From: Myroides odoratus
GTDB taxonomy: Bacteria > Bacteroidota > Bacteroidia > Flavobacteriales > Flavobacteriaceae
DNA: 64,000 nt
Reading direction: 5' to 3'
Assembly: GCF_001549985.1 (NCBI RefSeq)
Contig: NZ_LROZ01000008.1
Location: forward strand, 83,991-147,990
Numbering within the stretch: position 1 is the stretch's first letter; every line of letters starts with the position of its first letter. The notes below the pieces were generated by a model. It had not been told where the DNA came from. It worked only from the letters and a program-made list of their open reading frames with translations, and ran no database searches. Below, one piece after another: positions 1-8,917 of the stretch. Made by a program: the position numbers and the translations under genes.

Positions 1-288
1 GATCCAGATTACCATGTATTGTGGAAATTGGTATCAAATAAAGCTTTTATACTTCCAGAGTCACAGATGGCTTCTCCCCTCTTTCAATATGTTGTTTCAA
101 CCATTAGCAAGCAAGGTTATCTCTTACCGGAACACAAAACGGTGGATTACTTTCTCAAAGTTGAAAATACAGATGAGCAGTTTGAGATTGGCACAGTCAT
201 TGAAAAATTAAAATCAATAAAAGTAATTTCTACAGCATACGAAATCCGAGTAGAAGCGATCAAATCGAAAAACAACCTAATTTTTTAA
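1..288 (+). CDS. IPExxxVDY family protein, 3' part
   Basis: The frame is open from base 1 and ends at the TAA at 286-288, so the 5' end lies outside the window and about 95 residues remain. The segment LPEHKTVDYFLKV fits the PExxxVDY signature of a small Bacteroidota-specific family of unknown function. Members of that family commonly sit directly upstream of pyruvate kinase, and here the stop codon is 4 bp before the pyk ATG, which argues for co-transcription. No catalytic motif, signal peptide or membrane segment is visible in the part present. Identification rests on the motif and the neighbour; the biochemical role is not known to me. Confidence 0.75.
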   Translation, partial: DPDYHVLWKLVSNKAFILPESQMASPLFQYVVSTISKQGYLLPEHKTVDYFLKVENTDEQFEIGTVIEKLKSIKVISTAYEIRVEAIKSKNNLIF

Positions 289-292
289 AAAT

Positions 293-1723
293 ATGGTAGC
301 AAAAAAAAGAACAAAAATTGTAGCAACGTTAGGTCCTGCATCAGGAACAAAAGAAGTGTTGCACAACATGATTAAAGCAGGTGTAAATGTATTTAGAATT
401 AATTTCTCCCATGCAGATTACGCCGATGTACAAGAGAAAATCGACATCATTCGAGAATTAAATAAAGAATACGGTTACACCACGTCAATTTTAGGAGACT
501 TACAAGGCCCTAAATTGCGTGTGGGAATTATGGCAGAAGATGTAGTGGTTCACCCTGGTGATATGATTACATTTTCAACAAAAGAAGAGTTCAAAGGAGA
601 CGCAAAACGCGTTTACATGAACTACAAGCAATTCCCTAATGATGTAAACAAAGGAGAAACTATTTTATTAGACGATGGTAAATTGATCTTTGAAGTAGTA
701 TCGACAAACAATACAGATGAAGTTGTTGCCAAAGTAATCCAAGGAGGTCCTTTGAAATCGAAAAAAGGAGTAAACCTTCCGATGACCAAGGTTTCATTAC
801 CTGCCTTAACGGAAAAAGACATCAATGACGCTATTTTTGCAATTAAAGCACAAGTGGATTGGTTGGCGTTATCTTTCGTTAGAACACCTGAGGATTTATT
901 GGATTTACAAGAAATTGTAAAACAACATTCAGAGCACAAAATTCCAATTGTTGCGAAAATTGAAAAACCGGAAGCGGTTAAAAACATCAATAAATTAGTT
1001 GCTTATTGTGATGGATTGATGGTGGCTCGTGGAGATTTAGGTGTTGAAATTCCAGCTCAAGAAGTTCCACTTATTCAAAAACAATTAGTACAAATCGCTA
1101 AAAATGCTAGAATCCCAGTAATCATCGCAACACAGATGATGGAAACGATGATTTCTAGTTTAACACCGACAAGAGCGGAGGTAAACGACGTAGCAAACTC
1201 GGTCATGGATGGTGCAGATGCTGTAATGTTATCAGGAGAAACTTCTGTAGGTAGTTACCCAGTACAAGTAATTGAGAAAATGACACAAATTATTCAAAGT
1301 GTTGAAAATTCTCCATTAATCAATGTACCGCAAAGTCCACCGACAATTAAGACCAATCGTTATATCACGAAAAACATTTGTTATCACGCTGCATTAATGG
1401 CGAATGACATTGAGGCAAAAGCTATTTGTACGTTGACAAACAGTGGATACACTGCTTTCCAGATTTCTGCTTGGAGACCTAACAGTGACATTCTTGTTTT
1501 CACGTCAAATAAACGCATTTTAACGCAGTTAAACCTATTATGGGGAGTCCAGGCTTACTACTACGACAAATACGTAAGCACAGACGAAACAATTGAAGAT
1601 ATCAACAATATGGTGGTGGAAAAGAAACACGCTGCAAAAGGAGATATGGTGATCAACCTAGCTGCAATGCCAATCATCGATAAAGGAATGGTAAATACCT
1701 TGAGAATATCTGAGATTAAGTAA
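293..1723 (+). CDS. pyk: Pyruvate kinase
   Basis: Cytosolic glycolytic enzyme that transfers phosphate from phosphoenolpyruvate to ADP, giving pyruvate and ATP. At 476 residues it has normal bacterial length. The substrate-binding RINFSH segment (35-40), GDLQGPKLRVG (about 68-78), the family signature with catalytic Lys222 and metal ligands Glu224 and Asp248 (IVAKIEKPEAV and ARGDLG), and the LSGETSVGSYP segment are all intact. The C-terminal domain is full length. It follows the IPExxxVDY gene by 4 bp, probably as one transcript, and the next strong terminator is near 1911. The ATG start is fixed by the conserved TKIVATLGPAS segment close to the N-terminus. Confidence 0.97.
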   Translation: MVAKKRTKIVATLGPASGTKEVLHNMIKAGVNVFRINFSHADYADVQEKIDIIRELNKEYGYTTSILGDLQGPKLRVGIMAEDVVVHPGDMITFSTKEEFKGDAKRVYMNYKQFPNDVNKGETILLDDGKLIFEVVSTNNTDEVVAKVIQGGPLKSKKGVNLPMTKVSLPALTEKDINDAIFAIKAQVDWLALSFVRTPEDLLDLQEIVKQHSEHKIPIVAKIEKPEAVKNINKLVAYCDGLMVARGDLGVEIPAQEVPLIQKQLVQIAKNARIPVIIATQMMETMISSLTPTRAEVNDVANSVMDGADAVMLSGETSVGSYPVQVIEKMTQIIQSVENSPLINVPQSPPTIKTNRYITKNICYHAALMANDIEAKAICTLTNSGYTAFQISAWRPNSDILVFTSNKRILTQLNLLWGVQAYYYDKYVSTDETIEDINNMVVEKKHAAKGDMVINLAAMPIIDKGMVNTLRISEIK

Positions 1724-2018
1724 TTGAAGGGTTATGAGTGAAGGGTTATCAGATATGAGTGAAATCGAAACGCATTGTTTTTCTAAATAGTCTAGATTTT
1801 CCTTTCATCACTAAATCGTACAACTTCACAAACAAAATGAAAGTGAATTGCACTTTTCTCTTATAAGAAGAATAAATCGAAAGGCACGTTAATGCCGATT
1901 AGCTATAAAAAAAGCGGAATCCAAAAGGATTCCGCTTTTTTATTTATTTTTTATAAGCTGGGGATTGGTTACTAGTTAACGGTGAACCGTAAACTGTAAA
2001 CCGTGAGCCATCTAACCC
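1724..2018. other. Intergenic region between convergent genes
   Basis: This stretch of about 295 bases separates pyk from the HD-domain gene. I see no gene in it. It holds the bidirectional terminator near 1911, a short near-repeat of GAGTGAAnnGTTATnAG type around 1728-1760, and a degenerate run of CCGTAAACT/CCGTGAGCC-like heptamers at about 1976-2010 just beyond the 3' end of the HD gene. Confidence 0.6.
1911..1945. terminator. Bidirectional rho-independent terminator
   Basis: A perfect 12-bp stem (AAAGCGGAATCC at 1911-1922 with its complement at 1927-1938) closes an AAAA loop. A-rich sequence precedes it and T-rich sequence follows, so it can serve both pyk on the plus strand and the HD/desaturase operon on the minus strand. 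Confidence 0.85.
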
Positions 2019-2669
2019 CTACTTCTCCCCTTGCCACTCTGCGTAAAAACGAGCTAAGAAATCTTCCATATAACGGTGTCGATCCTCTGCCATTTTCTTT
2101 CCTGCTTCGGTGTGCATAAGATCTTTCAACAACAGCAATTTCTCATAGAAATGATTAATTGACGTTCCTTTATGTGCTTTATATTCTTCTTTGGTCATGC
2201 CAAATCGAGGGGCTTGCTCTGGATCGTGAATCGGATTATTTTGAAATCCTCCATAATTAAAAACACGTGTTATCCCAATTGCGCCAATCGCATCTAATCG
2301 ATCCGCATCTTGTACAATTTGCAATTCCTTCGACGTGAACTTTTGATCAAAATTTCCACCTTTGAACGAGATGTTTTCAATACCCTTGACAACATGATCA
2401 ACCACTTCGGGTACATAGTCTAGCGATTCCAACCATTCTTTGGCTTTACGAGGTCCGATGGTTTCATCTCCCTTGTGGAACTTACTATCAGCAATATCGT
2501 GAAGTAAAGCAATTAATTGCACCACTTCGACCTGAGCTTCAGGTTCGAATTTTAAAATATTGATCGCATTATTGTATACGCGTTCGATATGGAACCAATC
2601 ATGTCCGCCTTCGGCATGCTTCAGCTCCTCTTTAACATAGGCAATAGTTGCTTCAATCTTCTTACTCAT
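2019..2669 (-). CDS. HD-domain phosphohydrolase
   Basis: A 216-residue soluble protein of the HD superfamily, resembling the YpgQ/YedJ group. His23 in GGHDWFHIERV, the HD pair His57-Asp58 in LIALLHDIADSKF, and the downstream Asp in VQDADRLDAIGAIG make up the H...HD...D metal set. YpgQ-like enzymes hydrolyse nucleoside triphosphates to monophosphate and pyrophosphate in vitro; the physiological substrate is not established, so the function here is inferred at family level only. The gene starts 5 bp after the stop of the desaturase gene on the same strand, so the two are probably one transcript ending at the terminator near 1911. Confidence 0.85.
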   Translation of the reverse strand: MSKKIEATIAYVKEELKHAEGGHDWFHIERVYNNAINILKFEPEAQVEVVQLIALLHDIADSKFHKGDETIGPRKAKEWLESLDYVPEVVDHVVKGIENISFKGGNFDQKFTSKELQIVQDADRLDAIGAIGITRVFNYGGFQNNPIHDPEQAPRFGMTKEEYKAHKGTSINHFYEKLLLLKDLMHTEAGKKMAEDRHRYMEDFLARFYAEWQGEK

Positions 2670-2674
2670 TCAAT

Positions 2675-3673
2675 TTATTTAATTAGAGCGGGTTGTACCC
2701 ATTTAAAGATATGTGGATCTTTTCCAATACTCATTCGTTCTGCTACACGTAACATACGAGCCGGTAACTTCATCAGGTATTCTCTCGATTTTTCTGCTTC
2801 ATCCGTCAACCCTGTTAAGTTTGCAATTTGCCAACGGTTAATTAATTTCTGCATGATTTCCACATAATCAATCGCTGTATATACACCAATACGCTGTGCT
2901 GAATCAGAGAATAATTCAAATGCATCCCCCATTTTTCCTCCTGATTCTCTGATAAGGTTTGCAGGCATAGTGATTTTTCGTTTCATCATGTCTACAAATG
3001 CCAATAGCATTTCACTTGGGTCTACTTTAAAAATTCGATCTACGAATTCAGAATAAGCATGGTGGTGACGCATTTCATCTCCAGCAATTAAACGACAGAT
3101 CTTCGATAATTTATGATCTCCATACTGTTTAGCTAATTTCGCTACACGATTGTGTGAAATGTACGTAGCTAACTCTTGGAAACTTGTAAATACGAAGTTT
3201 TTATAGGGGTCTCTATCTGTTCCAGGATCAAACCCATCATTTAATAAATATTGCGTTGTAATTTCAACCTCGCGCATATTCACACGTCCAGATAGATAAA
3301 GGTATTTATTCAATAAATCTCCATGGCGATTCTCTTCTCCCGTCCAATGGCGAATCCATTTTGCCCATCCATTTCCGTTCTCACCTTCTTTTTGATTTAC
3401 TCCTTCTACATCCATTAACCAAGATTCATATGTAGGTAATGCTTCTTCTGTAATGGTATCACCAACCAAAACTACCCAAAAATCATACGGTAATTCTTTG
3501 GCATATTCTCTCAATTCTTTGACATCCTCTAAAAATGTTTCACTTTCCGAATTCGGCAGTAAATCAGAAGGTTGCCAAATTTTCTCCACAGGTATTAGAT
3601 AATCATCAACGAAGCTATCTATATTTTTTTCCAAGAAGTGCATCACTTCTAAACGAACATTGTGTGTTGACAT
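2675..3673 (-). CDS. Acyl-ACP desaturase (ferritin-like di-iron)
   Basis: A 332-residue soluble enzyme predicted to introduce a double bond into acyl chains on acyl carrier protein, using a carboxylate-bridged di-iron centre, O2 and ferredoxin. The two iron-binding motifs are present: EENRH (113-117) in helix-rich sequence and DEMRH (199-203). Length and the SFQELATYISHNRVAKL segment fit the FA_desaturase_2 (stearoyl-ACP desaturase) family. It is first in a two-gene minus-strand unit with the HD gene and lies near plsC, a phospholipid acyltransferase, so a membrane-lipid context is plausible. The ATG at 3673 is the only start compatible with the conserved N-terminus. Confidence 0.9.
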   Translation of the reverse strand: MSTHNVRLEVMHFLEKNIDSFVDDYLIPVEKIWQPSDLLPNSESETFLEDVKELREYAKELPYDFWVVLVGDTITEEALPTYESWLMDVEGVNQKEGENGNGWAKWIRHWTGEENRHGDLLNKYLYLSGRVNMREVEITTQYLLNDGFDPGTDRDPYKNFVFTSFQELATYISHNRVAKLAKQYGDHKLSKICRLIAGDEMRHHHAYSEFVDRIFKVDPSEMLLAFVDMMKRKITMPANLIRESGGKMGDAFELFSDSAQRIGVYTAIDYVEIMQKLINRWQIANLTGLTDEAEKSREYLMKLPARMLRVAERMSIGKDPHIFKWVQPALIK

Positions 3674-3750
3674 TTCAATTAGTTTTTACATCGCAACTAG
3701 CTCTTCGGTTTGGTTTAGTTTGTTTGGGAGTAACTGCGAGAATTAGTATT

Positions 3751-4482
3751 TTATTCTATTTTAGACTTTACGGCTGCCTCTGTTTTAGCGAAGAGTTCTT
3801 CAAAAGAATAATCGCTAATTTTCATTGGTTTGTGTGCATAAAGGCTAATTTTGGCTCCTAATCCTAAGGGAAATTTTCCAAATCGAAACAATTTCCATGA
3901 ATTATTAATAGTCAAGGGGACAAGATAAGCATCTGGTGAAAACTTACATAACATTTTAACCCCATTTTCTGAAAAACGTTTGGGGTGTCCGTCACGGCTT
4001 CTTGTTCCTTCAGGAAAGATAACAGCAGCCCGGTTGTATTTTGAAATATATTGACCTAATCCGCGAATAACGGTTAGGGCTTGTTTAGCATCTTTTCGAT
4101 CAATTAATACCGATCCTCCATGTTTTAAGTTATACGATACACTCGGGATTCCTTGTCCCAATTCTTTTTTACTAACGAATTTGGGATGATTTTGTTTAAA
4201 GAACCAAATAATCATCGGGATATCAAACATACTCTGATGATTTGAAACGAAGACAATGGGTTTATCGGTAGGAAGTTCTTCTTCCTTTGATACGCGATAA
4301 GTAGTACCTAAAATACCTGTACACAGCATAATCCACCACACCATAGCATCCACCACTTTCTTGTGGGCTTTATAACCAAAAAGGTTAAATGCTAGCCATT
4401 GTAGTCCATGAAAAAAAAGGAGTACAAGTAGTAAACAGATAACGAATAGTACAGATAACGGATATGAAATTATTTTTTGCAT
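3751..4482 (-). CDS. plsC: 1-acyl-sn-glycerol-3-phosphate acyltransferase
   Basis: Transfers an acyl chain to lysophosphatidic acid to make phosphatidic acid at the inner membrane. The acyltransferase HX4D motif (NHQSMFD, His82/Asp87) and the FPEGTRSR block (about 156-163) are intact, and a hydrophobic N-terminal helix anchors the protein. I place the start at the ATG at 4482. A longer frame would begin with TTG at 4506, but that TTG is part of a TATATTTG minus-7 promoter box (4504-4511) and cannot be translated from this promoter. The terminator of the upstream bacilliredoxin gene lies only about 40 bp away, so the gene needs its own promoter. Confidence 0.9.
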   Translation of the reverse strand: MQKIISYPLSVLFVICLLLVLLFFHGLQWLAFNLFGYKAHKKVVDAMVWWIMLCTGILGTTYRVSKEEELPTDKPIVFVSNHQSMFDIPMIIWFFKQNHPKFVSKKELGQGIPSVSYNLKHGGSVLIDRKDAKQALTVIRGLGQYISKYNRAAVIFPEGTRSRDGHPKRFSENGVKMLCKFSPDAYLVPLTINNSWKLFRFGKFPLGLGAKISLYAHKPMKISDYSFEELFAKTEAAVKSKIE

Positions 4483-4503
4483 TAGCTCAATGTATATCTT
4501 GAG

Positions 4504-4511
4504 CAAATATA
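4504..4511 (-). promoter_or_regulatory. Candidate minus-7 box for plsC
   Basis: On the minus strand this reads TATATTTG, an exact match to the Bacteroidota TAnnTTTG element. It sits 22 bp upstream of the plsC ATG and just beyond the bacilliredoxin terminator. No clear minus-33 TTTG is visible upstream, where the sequence is the terminator T-tract. Confidence 0.55.
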
Positions 4512-4515
4512 CACT

Positions 4516-4550
4516 TTAAAAAAAAACCACCTTATAGAAGGTGGTCTCTT
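4516..4550 (-). terminator. Terminator of the bacilliredoxin gene
   Basis: An 8-bp perfect stem (ACCACCTT at 4526-4533, complement at 4538-4545) with an ATAG loop is followed on the minus strand by a run of nine T residues. It starts 6 bp after the bacilliredoxin stop. Confidence 0.85.
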
Positions 4551-4551
4551 T

Positions 4552-4962
4552 TTAGCAATATTCTTTGTATGCGTCGATTAAATTTTCAGCAATCAACTCT
4601 GCAGGATTACCTTCAATATGGTGTCTCTCTAACATGTGAACTAATTCTCCGTCTTTAAACAAAGCCATAGAAGGCGAAGATGGCGGGAAAGGGAACATGT
4701 GTTGACGTGCTGCATCAACAGCATCTTTATCAACTCCAGCAAATACAGTTACGATTTGCGCTGGTTTCTTTTCTCCATTTAAACTCATGATTGCTCCTGG
4801 ACGTGCATTACGCGCCGCACAACCACAAACTGAGTTTACCACTACTAATGTAGTTCCTTCTTTACTTAAAGCAGCTTCTACTTCGTCTGCTGTATATAAT
4901 GCTGAAAATCCTGCATCAACTAACTCTTGACGCATTGGTTTTACTATTTCTTCTGGATACAT
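4552..4962 (-). CDS. BrxA/BrxB family bacilliredoxin
   Basis: A 136-residue thioredoxin-fold protein with the family's CGC motif ([14 protein letters not shown]). In Firmicutes such proteins remove bacillithiol from oxidised protein thiols; the family is also widespread in Bacteroidota, where the thiol partner is presumed to be the same or similar. The conserved start is [10 protein letters not shown] at 4962. The longer frame from 4995 begins with a TTG that is the end of a TAACTTTG minus-7 box, so it is rejected. The gene has its own promoter and its own terminator and is therefore monocistronic. Confidence 0.92.
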   Translation of the reverse strand: MYPEEIVKPMRQELVDAGFSALYTADEVEAALSKEGTTLVVVNSVCGCAARNARPGAIMSLNGEKKPAQIVTVFAGVDKDAVDAARQHMFPFPPSSPSMALFKDGELVHMLERHHIEGNPAELIAENLIDAYKEYC

Positions 4963-4992
4963 ACTATTACCTTTAATTAAAAATTGTAATAA

Positions 4993-5025
4993 CAAAGTTA
5001 CACTTTTTCTCTTATTTTGCCCAAA
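4993..5025 (-). promoter_or_regulatory. Promoter of the bacilliredoxin gene
   Basis: On the minus strand TTTG (5022-5025) is followed after 21 bp by TAACTTTG (4993-5000). This fits the Bacteroidota sigma-A pattern TTTG-N19..21-TAnnTTTG and leaves a 5' leader of roughly 25 bases to the ATG at 4962. Confidence 0.75.
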
Positions 5026-5053
5026 TTCAATGCTAAAGTATTCCCAACATGCA

Positions 5054-6205
5054 CTAGGTTGCTTTTTTGGGTTTCTTTTTCATTTTATTCAACCAAATAA
5101 AAATTCCTGTAATCGGCAATGAAGTTGCTATTAAACAGGTTATGAAGTAGATGACCTTAGAGAACAATCCGTAAATATCTCCAAAGTGTAACGCTCGAAT
5201 TGAGCCTGCTACTTTCTCTCCAATCGTTTTATCTGCAAAGATTTCTTTTTTGATTACCGCTCCAGAATACTGATCGATAAACACGCGGTCATTCACCGTT
5301 TCATTCCATCTTGCCAATTCATTTTTATTTACCTCATACGCGCCAACTTCATCTTTTGGCAAGTTTATCGCAAGCGTACGGTAGTCATACTCCATTTCTT
5401 TATTTGCAATGGCCAGTGCCTCTTCTAAACTAATCGTCTGCTTGTCTTGTACAACAGACTCTGGTTTTACTTCATCGCGTCCACCAAAAACCTTAGTCCC
5501 CAATACAGCACTCAACCCATTTCTATACCATTCAAATGACCAACACAAGCCCGTTAACGACATAATCAAAACAATCAATAACGTATAAAACCCGAGGGTG
5601 TTGTGTAAATCGTGGTTGATGCGCTTCCAATTGGCATTGAATTTAATTTTGAATCCAGGTTTAATGCTTTTCCACCCTTTAATTTTCTTTGGAAACCACA
5701 AGATTAATCCTGAGATTGAAAGAAAACAAAAGATAATGGTTGCAATTCCAACGATTGGTCTTCCAATTGACGAATCAAGTAGTAACCAACGGTGCAATTT
5801 GAAAACAGTCATAAAAAATTCATCTCCAGGTCCTTTTCCTTTCCCCAAGACTTCTCCTGTATACGGATTTACATGAACCGCATCTGGGCGTTTTCCCTCT
5901 TCACCAGTGCTTACTGAAAACACATAAGGTTTGCTTTCATTACTCACCATAGTGACGCGTTGTACTTTCCCTTGGGTAGCGGTTTCCACTAGCTGCACTA
6001 ATTCCGCTACTGGTTTACTTTGTCCGGTGCCTTTATCTGTAACTTGATAACGTGCAGGCTCCATCCAATCCTGGATTTCAGTCTTGAACGTATAGATCGT
6101 ACCGGTTAAACAAACAACAAACAATACAAGCGAACTTGCGATACCCAACCACAAGTGTAGGTCATTCATCAATTTGCGAAAAGGAGAGGTCTTCTTTGTT
6201 TTCAT
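5054..6205 (-). CDS. PepSY-associated transmembrane protein
   Basis: An inner-membrane protein of about 383 residues in the PepSY_TM (PiuB-like) family. The N-terminal membrane helix [20 protein letters not shown] is followed by a periplasmic PepSY-like region and then three further hydrophobic helices, including [35 protein letters not shown] and a C-terminal helix before a lysine-rich tail. It lies downstream of a TonB-dependent siderophore-type receptor on the same strand. In that context the family is thought to assist ferric-siderophore reduction or release, but this is not proven. The ATG at 6205 is preferred; a TTG four codons upstream (6217) is the alternative. Confidence 0.85.
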   Translation of the reverse strand: MKTKKTSPFRKLMNDLHLWLGIASSLVLFVVCLTGTIYTFKTEIQDWMEPARYQVTDKGTGQSKPVAELVQLVETATQGKVQRVTMVSNESKPYVFSVSTGEEGKRPDAVHVNPYTGEVLGKGKGPGDEFFMTVFKLHRWLLLDSSIGRPIVGIATIIFCFLSISGLILWFPKKIKGWKSIKPGFKIKFNANWKRINHDLHNTLGFYTLLIVLIMSLTGLCWSFEWYRNGLSAVLGTKVFGGRDEVKPESVVQDKQTISLEEALAIANKEMEYDYRTLAINLPKDEVGAYEVNKNELARWNETVNDRVFIDQYSGAVIKKEIFADKTIGEKVAGSIRALHFGDIYGLFSKVIYFITCLIATSLPITGIFIWLNKMKKKPKKAT

Positions 6206-6223
6206 ATGGACATTCAAAAACGA

Positions 6224-6258
6224 ACAAACACGATTTTATATCATAAAACCGTGTTTGT
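6224..6258 (-). terminator. Intercistronic hairpin between TonB receptor and PepSY gene
   Basis: A long inverted repeat pairs ACAAACACG (6224-6232) with CGTGTTTGT (6250-6258), extended by TTTTAT/ATAAAA with one mismatch and a 3-base loop. On the minus strand only a short T run follows. It may be a leaky terminator or an mRNA-stabilising stem that lowers expression of the PepSY gene relative to the receptor. Confidence 0.6.
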
Positions 6259-6303
6259 ACTTATTATTATTTCAATTATAATGACACTAATTAAAGGGAA
6301 ATT

Positions 6304-8742
6304 CTAGAATCTATACGTCAATTGTGCTGCAAAATTTCGAGGTGAAATTTCGTTGATATAGCCTCCTCTGAAATAAGACGTGTATCCTCTTTCGTTGAAA
6401 AGGTTATTCATAAACACACTTAAAGTCGCGTTTTTGTAAGTATAAGCTGCTTGTGCATTCACTGTAGTGTAGCTAGGCATATCAAATGGTCTTACGTTTA
6501 CGTTTGTATTGTGGCTATTATCTAAAGTTCTGCTGTATTCATTAACTGGACGTTTTCCAACAAAGTAAACTCCAGCACTCAATGATAATCCGTTTAATGT
6601 ACCTTGATCAAATTTATAGCTTACCCATCCGTTTGCTGTATGCTCTGGTGCATTCATTGGCGCAGAACCATCAACATATTGTGGGCTATCTTGGTATCTT
6701 GCATATAAGTTAGCATATCCTAACATTACCTCTAAGTTGTTGGTAATTTTACCGTTGATTTCCAACTCAAATCCATTGCGTTTTAAATCTCCAGCTAAGA
6801 TGCTTTCCGTTTTTGATTGCTCATTTGTTACTGGATCAATATAAGGCGCAACTAAATTACTTTGGTTGATGAAGAAGTAAGTAAAGTTCACTCCTAAATG
6901 GTCATTATACCAATTTGATTTGAAACCAAACTCAAATTGTTTGATATCTGATGCTCCTGCATATCCACCACCGTGTAATAATTTATTGGATTGTCTCAAA
7001 CTACTTGTTGTCGTATAAGAGGCAAATGTGCTAATATTTTCTTGTGGTTTGAAGATTAATCCCAACATTGGGTTCCAACGATCTACCGTAGCATTTTCTG
7101 TTGTATTACCATTCAAACGGCTGTAACGCAATCCTAACATTGCACTTAATTTATCACCAATAGCGATATAATCTTGTGCCATGAATCCGATTGTTGGTGA
7201 CATTGTTCTTGTTGTAGCAATATCTCCGTAGATGATGTTATCTGGCAATGTATTGTCAATTGGACCTAATACGTTGATATCACTTCTGAAATCAACTAAA
7301 GCATCGTTTCCTTGTTTGTCTTTCCCCCAAACTTTTCCTACTGCAGAACCCGCGATTGTTTTCGTTTGTCTGTAGTCAAATCCAATTTGGAAGGTATGTT
7401 TTAAAATACCCGTGAAGATATCTTTTCCGATTAAATCGGCTTGGAATACTGAGTTATAATCGTCTGATTGTCCTTGAGAAACTGTGCGTTTAATATCGCC
7501 ATATTTACTCCAATCGTCTCCAATTTCTTTTTTCGGTAAAACAGTTGTTACGTTTGTCGAACGACCATTTTCATTGTAAATAGAAGCCGTGTAAGATGTT
7601 CTGAAGCTCAATTTCTCTGTTAATTGTCTTTCGAAACGAGCAACATAGTTTTGCATGGTAATTTTCTTAGAGTCTCCTTTGAAACCTAAGAATTTATTAT
7701 GTGGCATTTTGTATAACTCATTTGCATAATCTGGACCTAAGTTTACAGTTCCTTTGTCTGTCACATAATCTCCATTTAAGTAATCCATTTCAACCGTTAA
7801 CTTAGTTTTGCTATCGATTTTCCATGTTAGGGATGGGTTGATGTAAAAATGTTCGTTATTTACATACGTTCTCCATCCGTCATTTCTTTCGTATGCTCCG
7901 TTGAAGCGGAAAGAAACAGTTTCTTTTTTATCTAATACTTGTTCGAAGTCAACTGTTGGTCTCACTTGACCATAGCTTCCAACTCTGAAACCTACTTCTC
8001 TGTGATTTTTGAAGTTTGGCGTTTTAGTGACCATATTGATCACTCCACCTGCAGCACCTAAACCGTTTCCGATTCCTTGTAATACAGCAGCTGAACCTTT
8101 AATAACCTCAACACTTTCAATTCCTTGCATATCCGCAATCGCTGAAGCGGTTCTAAAGTCAGAATCCATTCCAACCCCATTTCTCAATACAGGTGTTCCT
8201 CTGAATCCGCGGATTGACATACTCTCTGCAGGTCCACCATATGTAGAGAACTGAGTTACCCCTGCTACGTTACGTGCTGCATCTGTAATAGTCAAAGCTC
8301 CTTGTTCTTTAATTACGTGTTCAGAAACAATGCTAATAGATTGTACTTGATCTTGTAATCCCAGTGGTAAACGCGTGATATACTGAAGATTTTTTACGTT
8401 TTTGTTGCTTCTACCATACACTGTGATATTCTCTAATTGGCTATCAGCCACTAAAAGGAAATTCACAATTTCTTCGTTTTTAGCTAGGGTGATTTCTCTT
8501 TGAGAAGTTGAATATCCCACAAAAGAAGCTTTCATTGTGTGCTTTCCTTTTTGAATATTATTCAATTTGAACTCCCCGTTCTCATTGGTTTGAACAGCTG
8601 TTTGCCCATCTCCCAATACAACTGTTGCGAAAGGTAATGGTTTATTAACCTCATCTACAACTCTTCCTTTGATTGTGATGTTTTGAGCGAAACTTACCAT
8701 TACTCCACAAATGGTAACTAACAATGTAGTATACGTCTTCAT
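6304..8742 (-). CDS. TonB-dependent siderophore-type receptor
   Basis: An 812-residue outer-membrane receptor. A signal peptide (about 1-19, ending at SFAQ) is followed by a carboxypeptidase-regulatory-like beta domain (about 22-110), a plug domain with the ESMSIRGFRGTPVLRNGVG and VEVIKGSAAVLQGIGNGLGAAGG segments (split here only for description), and a 22-strand type barrel ending in the C-terminal phenylalanine expected of outer-membrane barrels. The plug resembles ferric-hydroxamate/catecholate receptors. The gene is followed by a PepSY-type membrane protein, a common partner in iron uptake. Three copies of an ATTTAGA-type motif cover its promoter, so metal-responsive control is likely. 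The ligand cannot be read from sequence. Confidence 0.92.
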   Translation of the reverse strand: MKTYTTLLVTICGVMVSFAQNITIKGRVVDEVNKPLPFATVVLGDGQTAVQTNENGEFKLNNIQKGKHTMKASFVGYSTSQREITLAKNEEIVNFLLVADSQLENITVYGRSNKNVKNLQYITRLPLGLQDQVQSISIVSEHVIKEQGALTITDAARNVAGVTQFSTYGGPAESMSIRGFRGTPVLRNGVGMDSDFRTASAIADMQGIESVEVIKGSAAVLQGIGNGLGAAGGVINMVTKTPNFKNHREVGFRVGSYGQVRPTVDFEQVLDKKETVSFRFNGAYERNDGWRTYVNNEHFYINPSLTWKIDSKTKLTVEMDYLNGDYVTDKGTVNLGPDYANELYKMPHNKFLGFKGDSKKITMQNYVARFERQLTEKLSFRTSYTASIYNENGRSTNVTTVLPKKEIGDDWSKYGDIKRTVSQGQSDDYNSVFQADLIGKDIFTGILKHTFQIGFDYRQTKTIAGSAVGKVWGKDKQGNDALVDFRSDINVLGPIDNTLPDNIIYGDIATTRTMSPTIGFMAQDYIAIGDKLSAMLGLRYSRLNGNTTENATVDRWNPMLGLIFKPQENISTFASYTTTSSLRQSNKLLHGGGYAGASDIKQFEFGFKSNWYNDHLGVNFTYFFINQSNLVAPYIDPVTNEQSKTESILAGDLKRNGFELEINGKITNNLEVMLGYANLYARYQDSPQYVDGSAPMNAPEHTANGWVSYKFDQGTLNGLSLSAGVYFVGKRPVNEYSRTLDNSHNTNVNVRPFDMPSYTTVNAQAAYTYKNATLSVFMNNLFNERGYTSYFRGGYINEISPRNFAAQLTYRF

Positions 8743-8754
8743 TCTGAATCTGTG

Positions 8755-8825
8755 TTATTTAGACTTATTAAAAACGCCACAAATGTAAAGTGATTCTAAA
8801 TAATCCGCAAATTTTATTTAGACTT
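8755..8825 (-). promoter_or_regulatory. Promoter and repeated operator of the TonB receptor
   Basis: On the minus strand TTTG (8808-8811), a 20-bp spacer and TACATTTG (8780-8787) form a full promoter. The motif TTATTTAGACTT occurs on the plus strand at 8755-8766 and 8814-8825, and an inverted copy (ATTCTAAATAA, 8793-8803) lies inside the promoter spacer. CTAAATAA and TTATTTAG form an inverted repeat across the minus-33 element. This is consistent with a Fur-like repressor site; the regulator is inferred. Confidence 0.65.
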
Positions 8826-8917
8826 TTTTTACATAAGAATTTTGAAGGAAAATCATCAAATAGACTTCCTTTTTAAAAAATCGATAAAACATCAACTAAA
8901 ATTTGGGCTTTTTCTGC

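Noticed and set aside
14..211. A 65-codon frame at the left edge
   Set aside because: It overlaps the IPExxxVDY gene in another frame; the latter has the family motif and abuts pyk.
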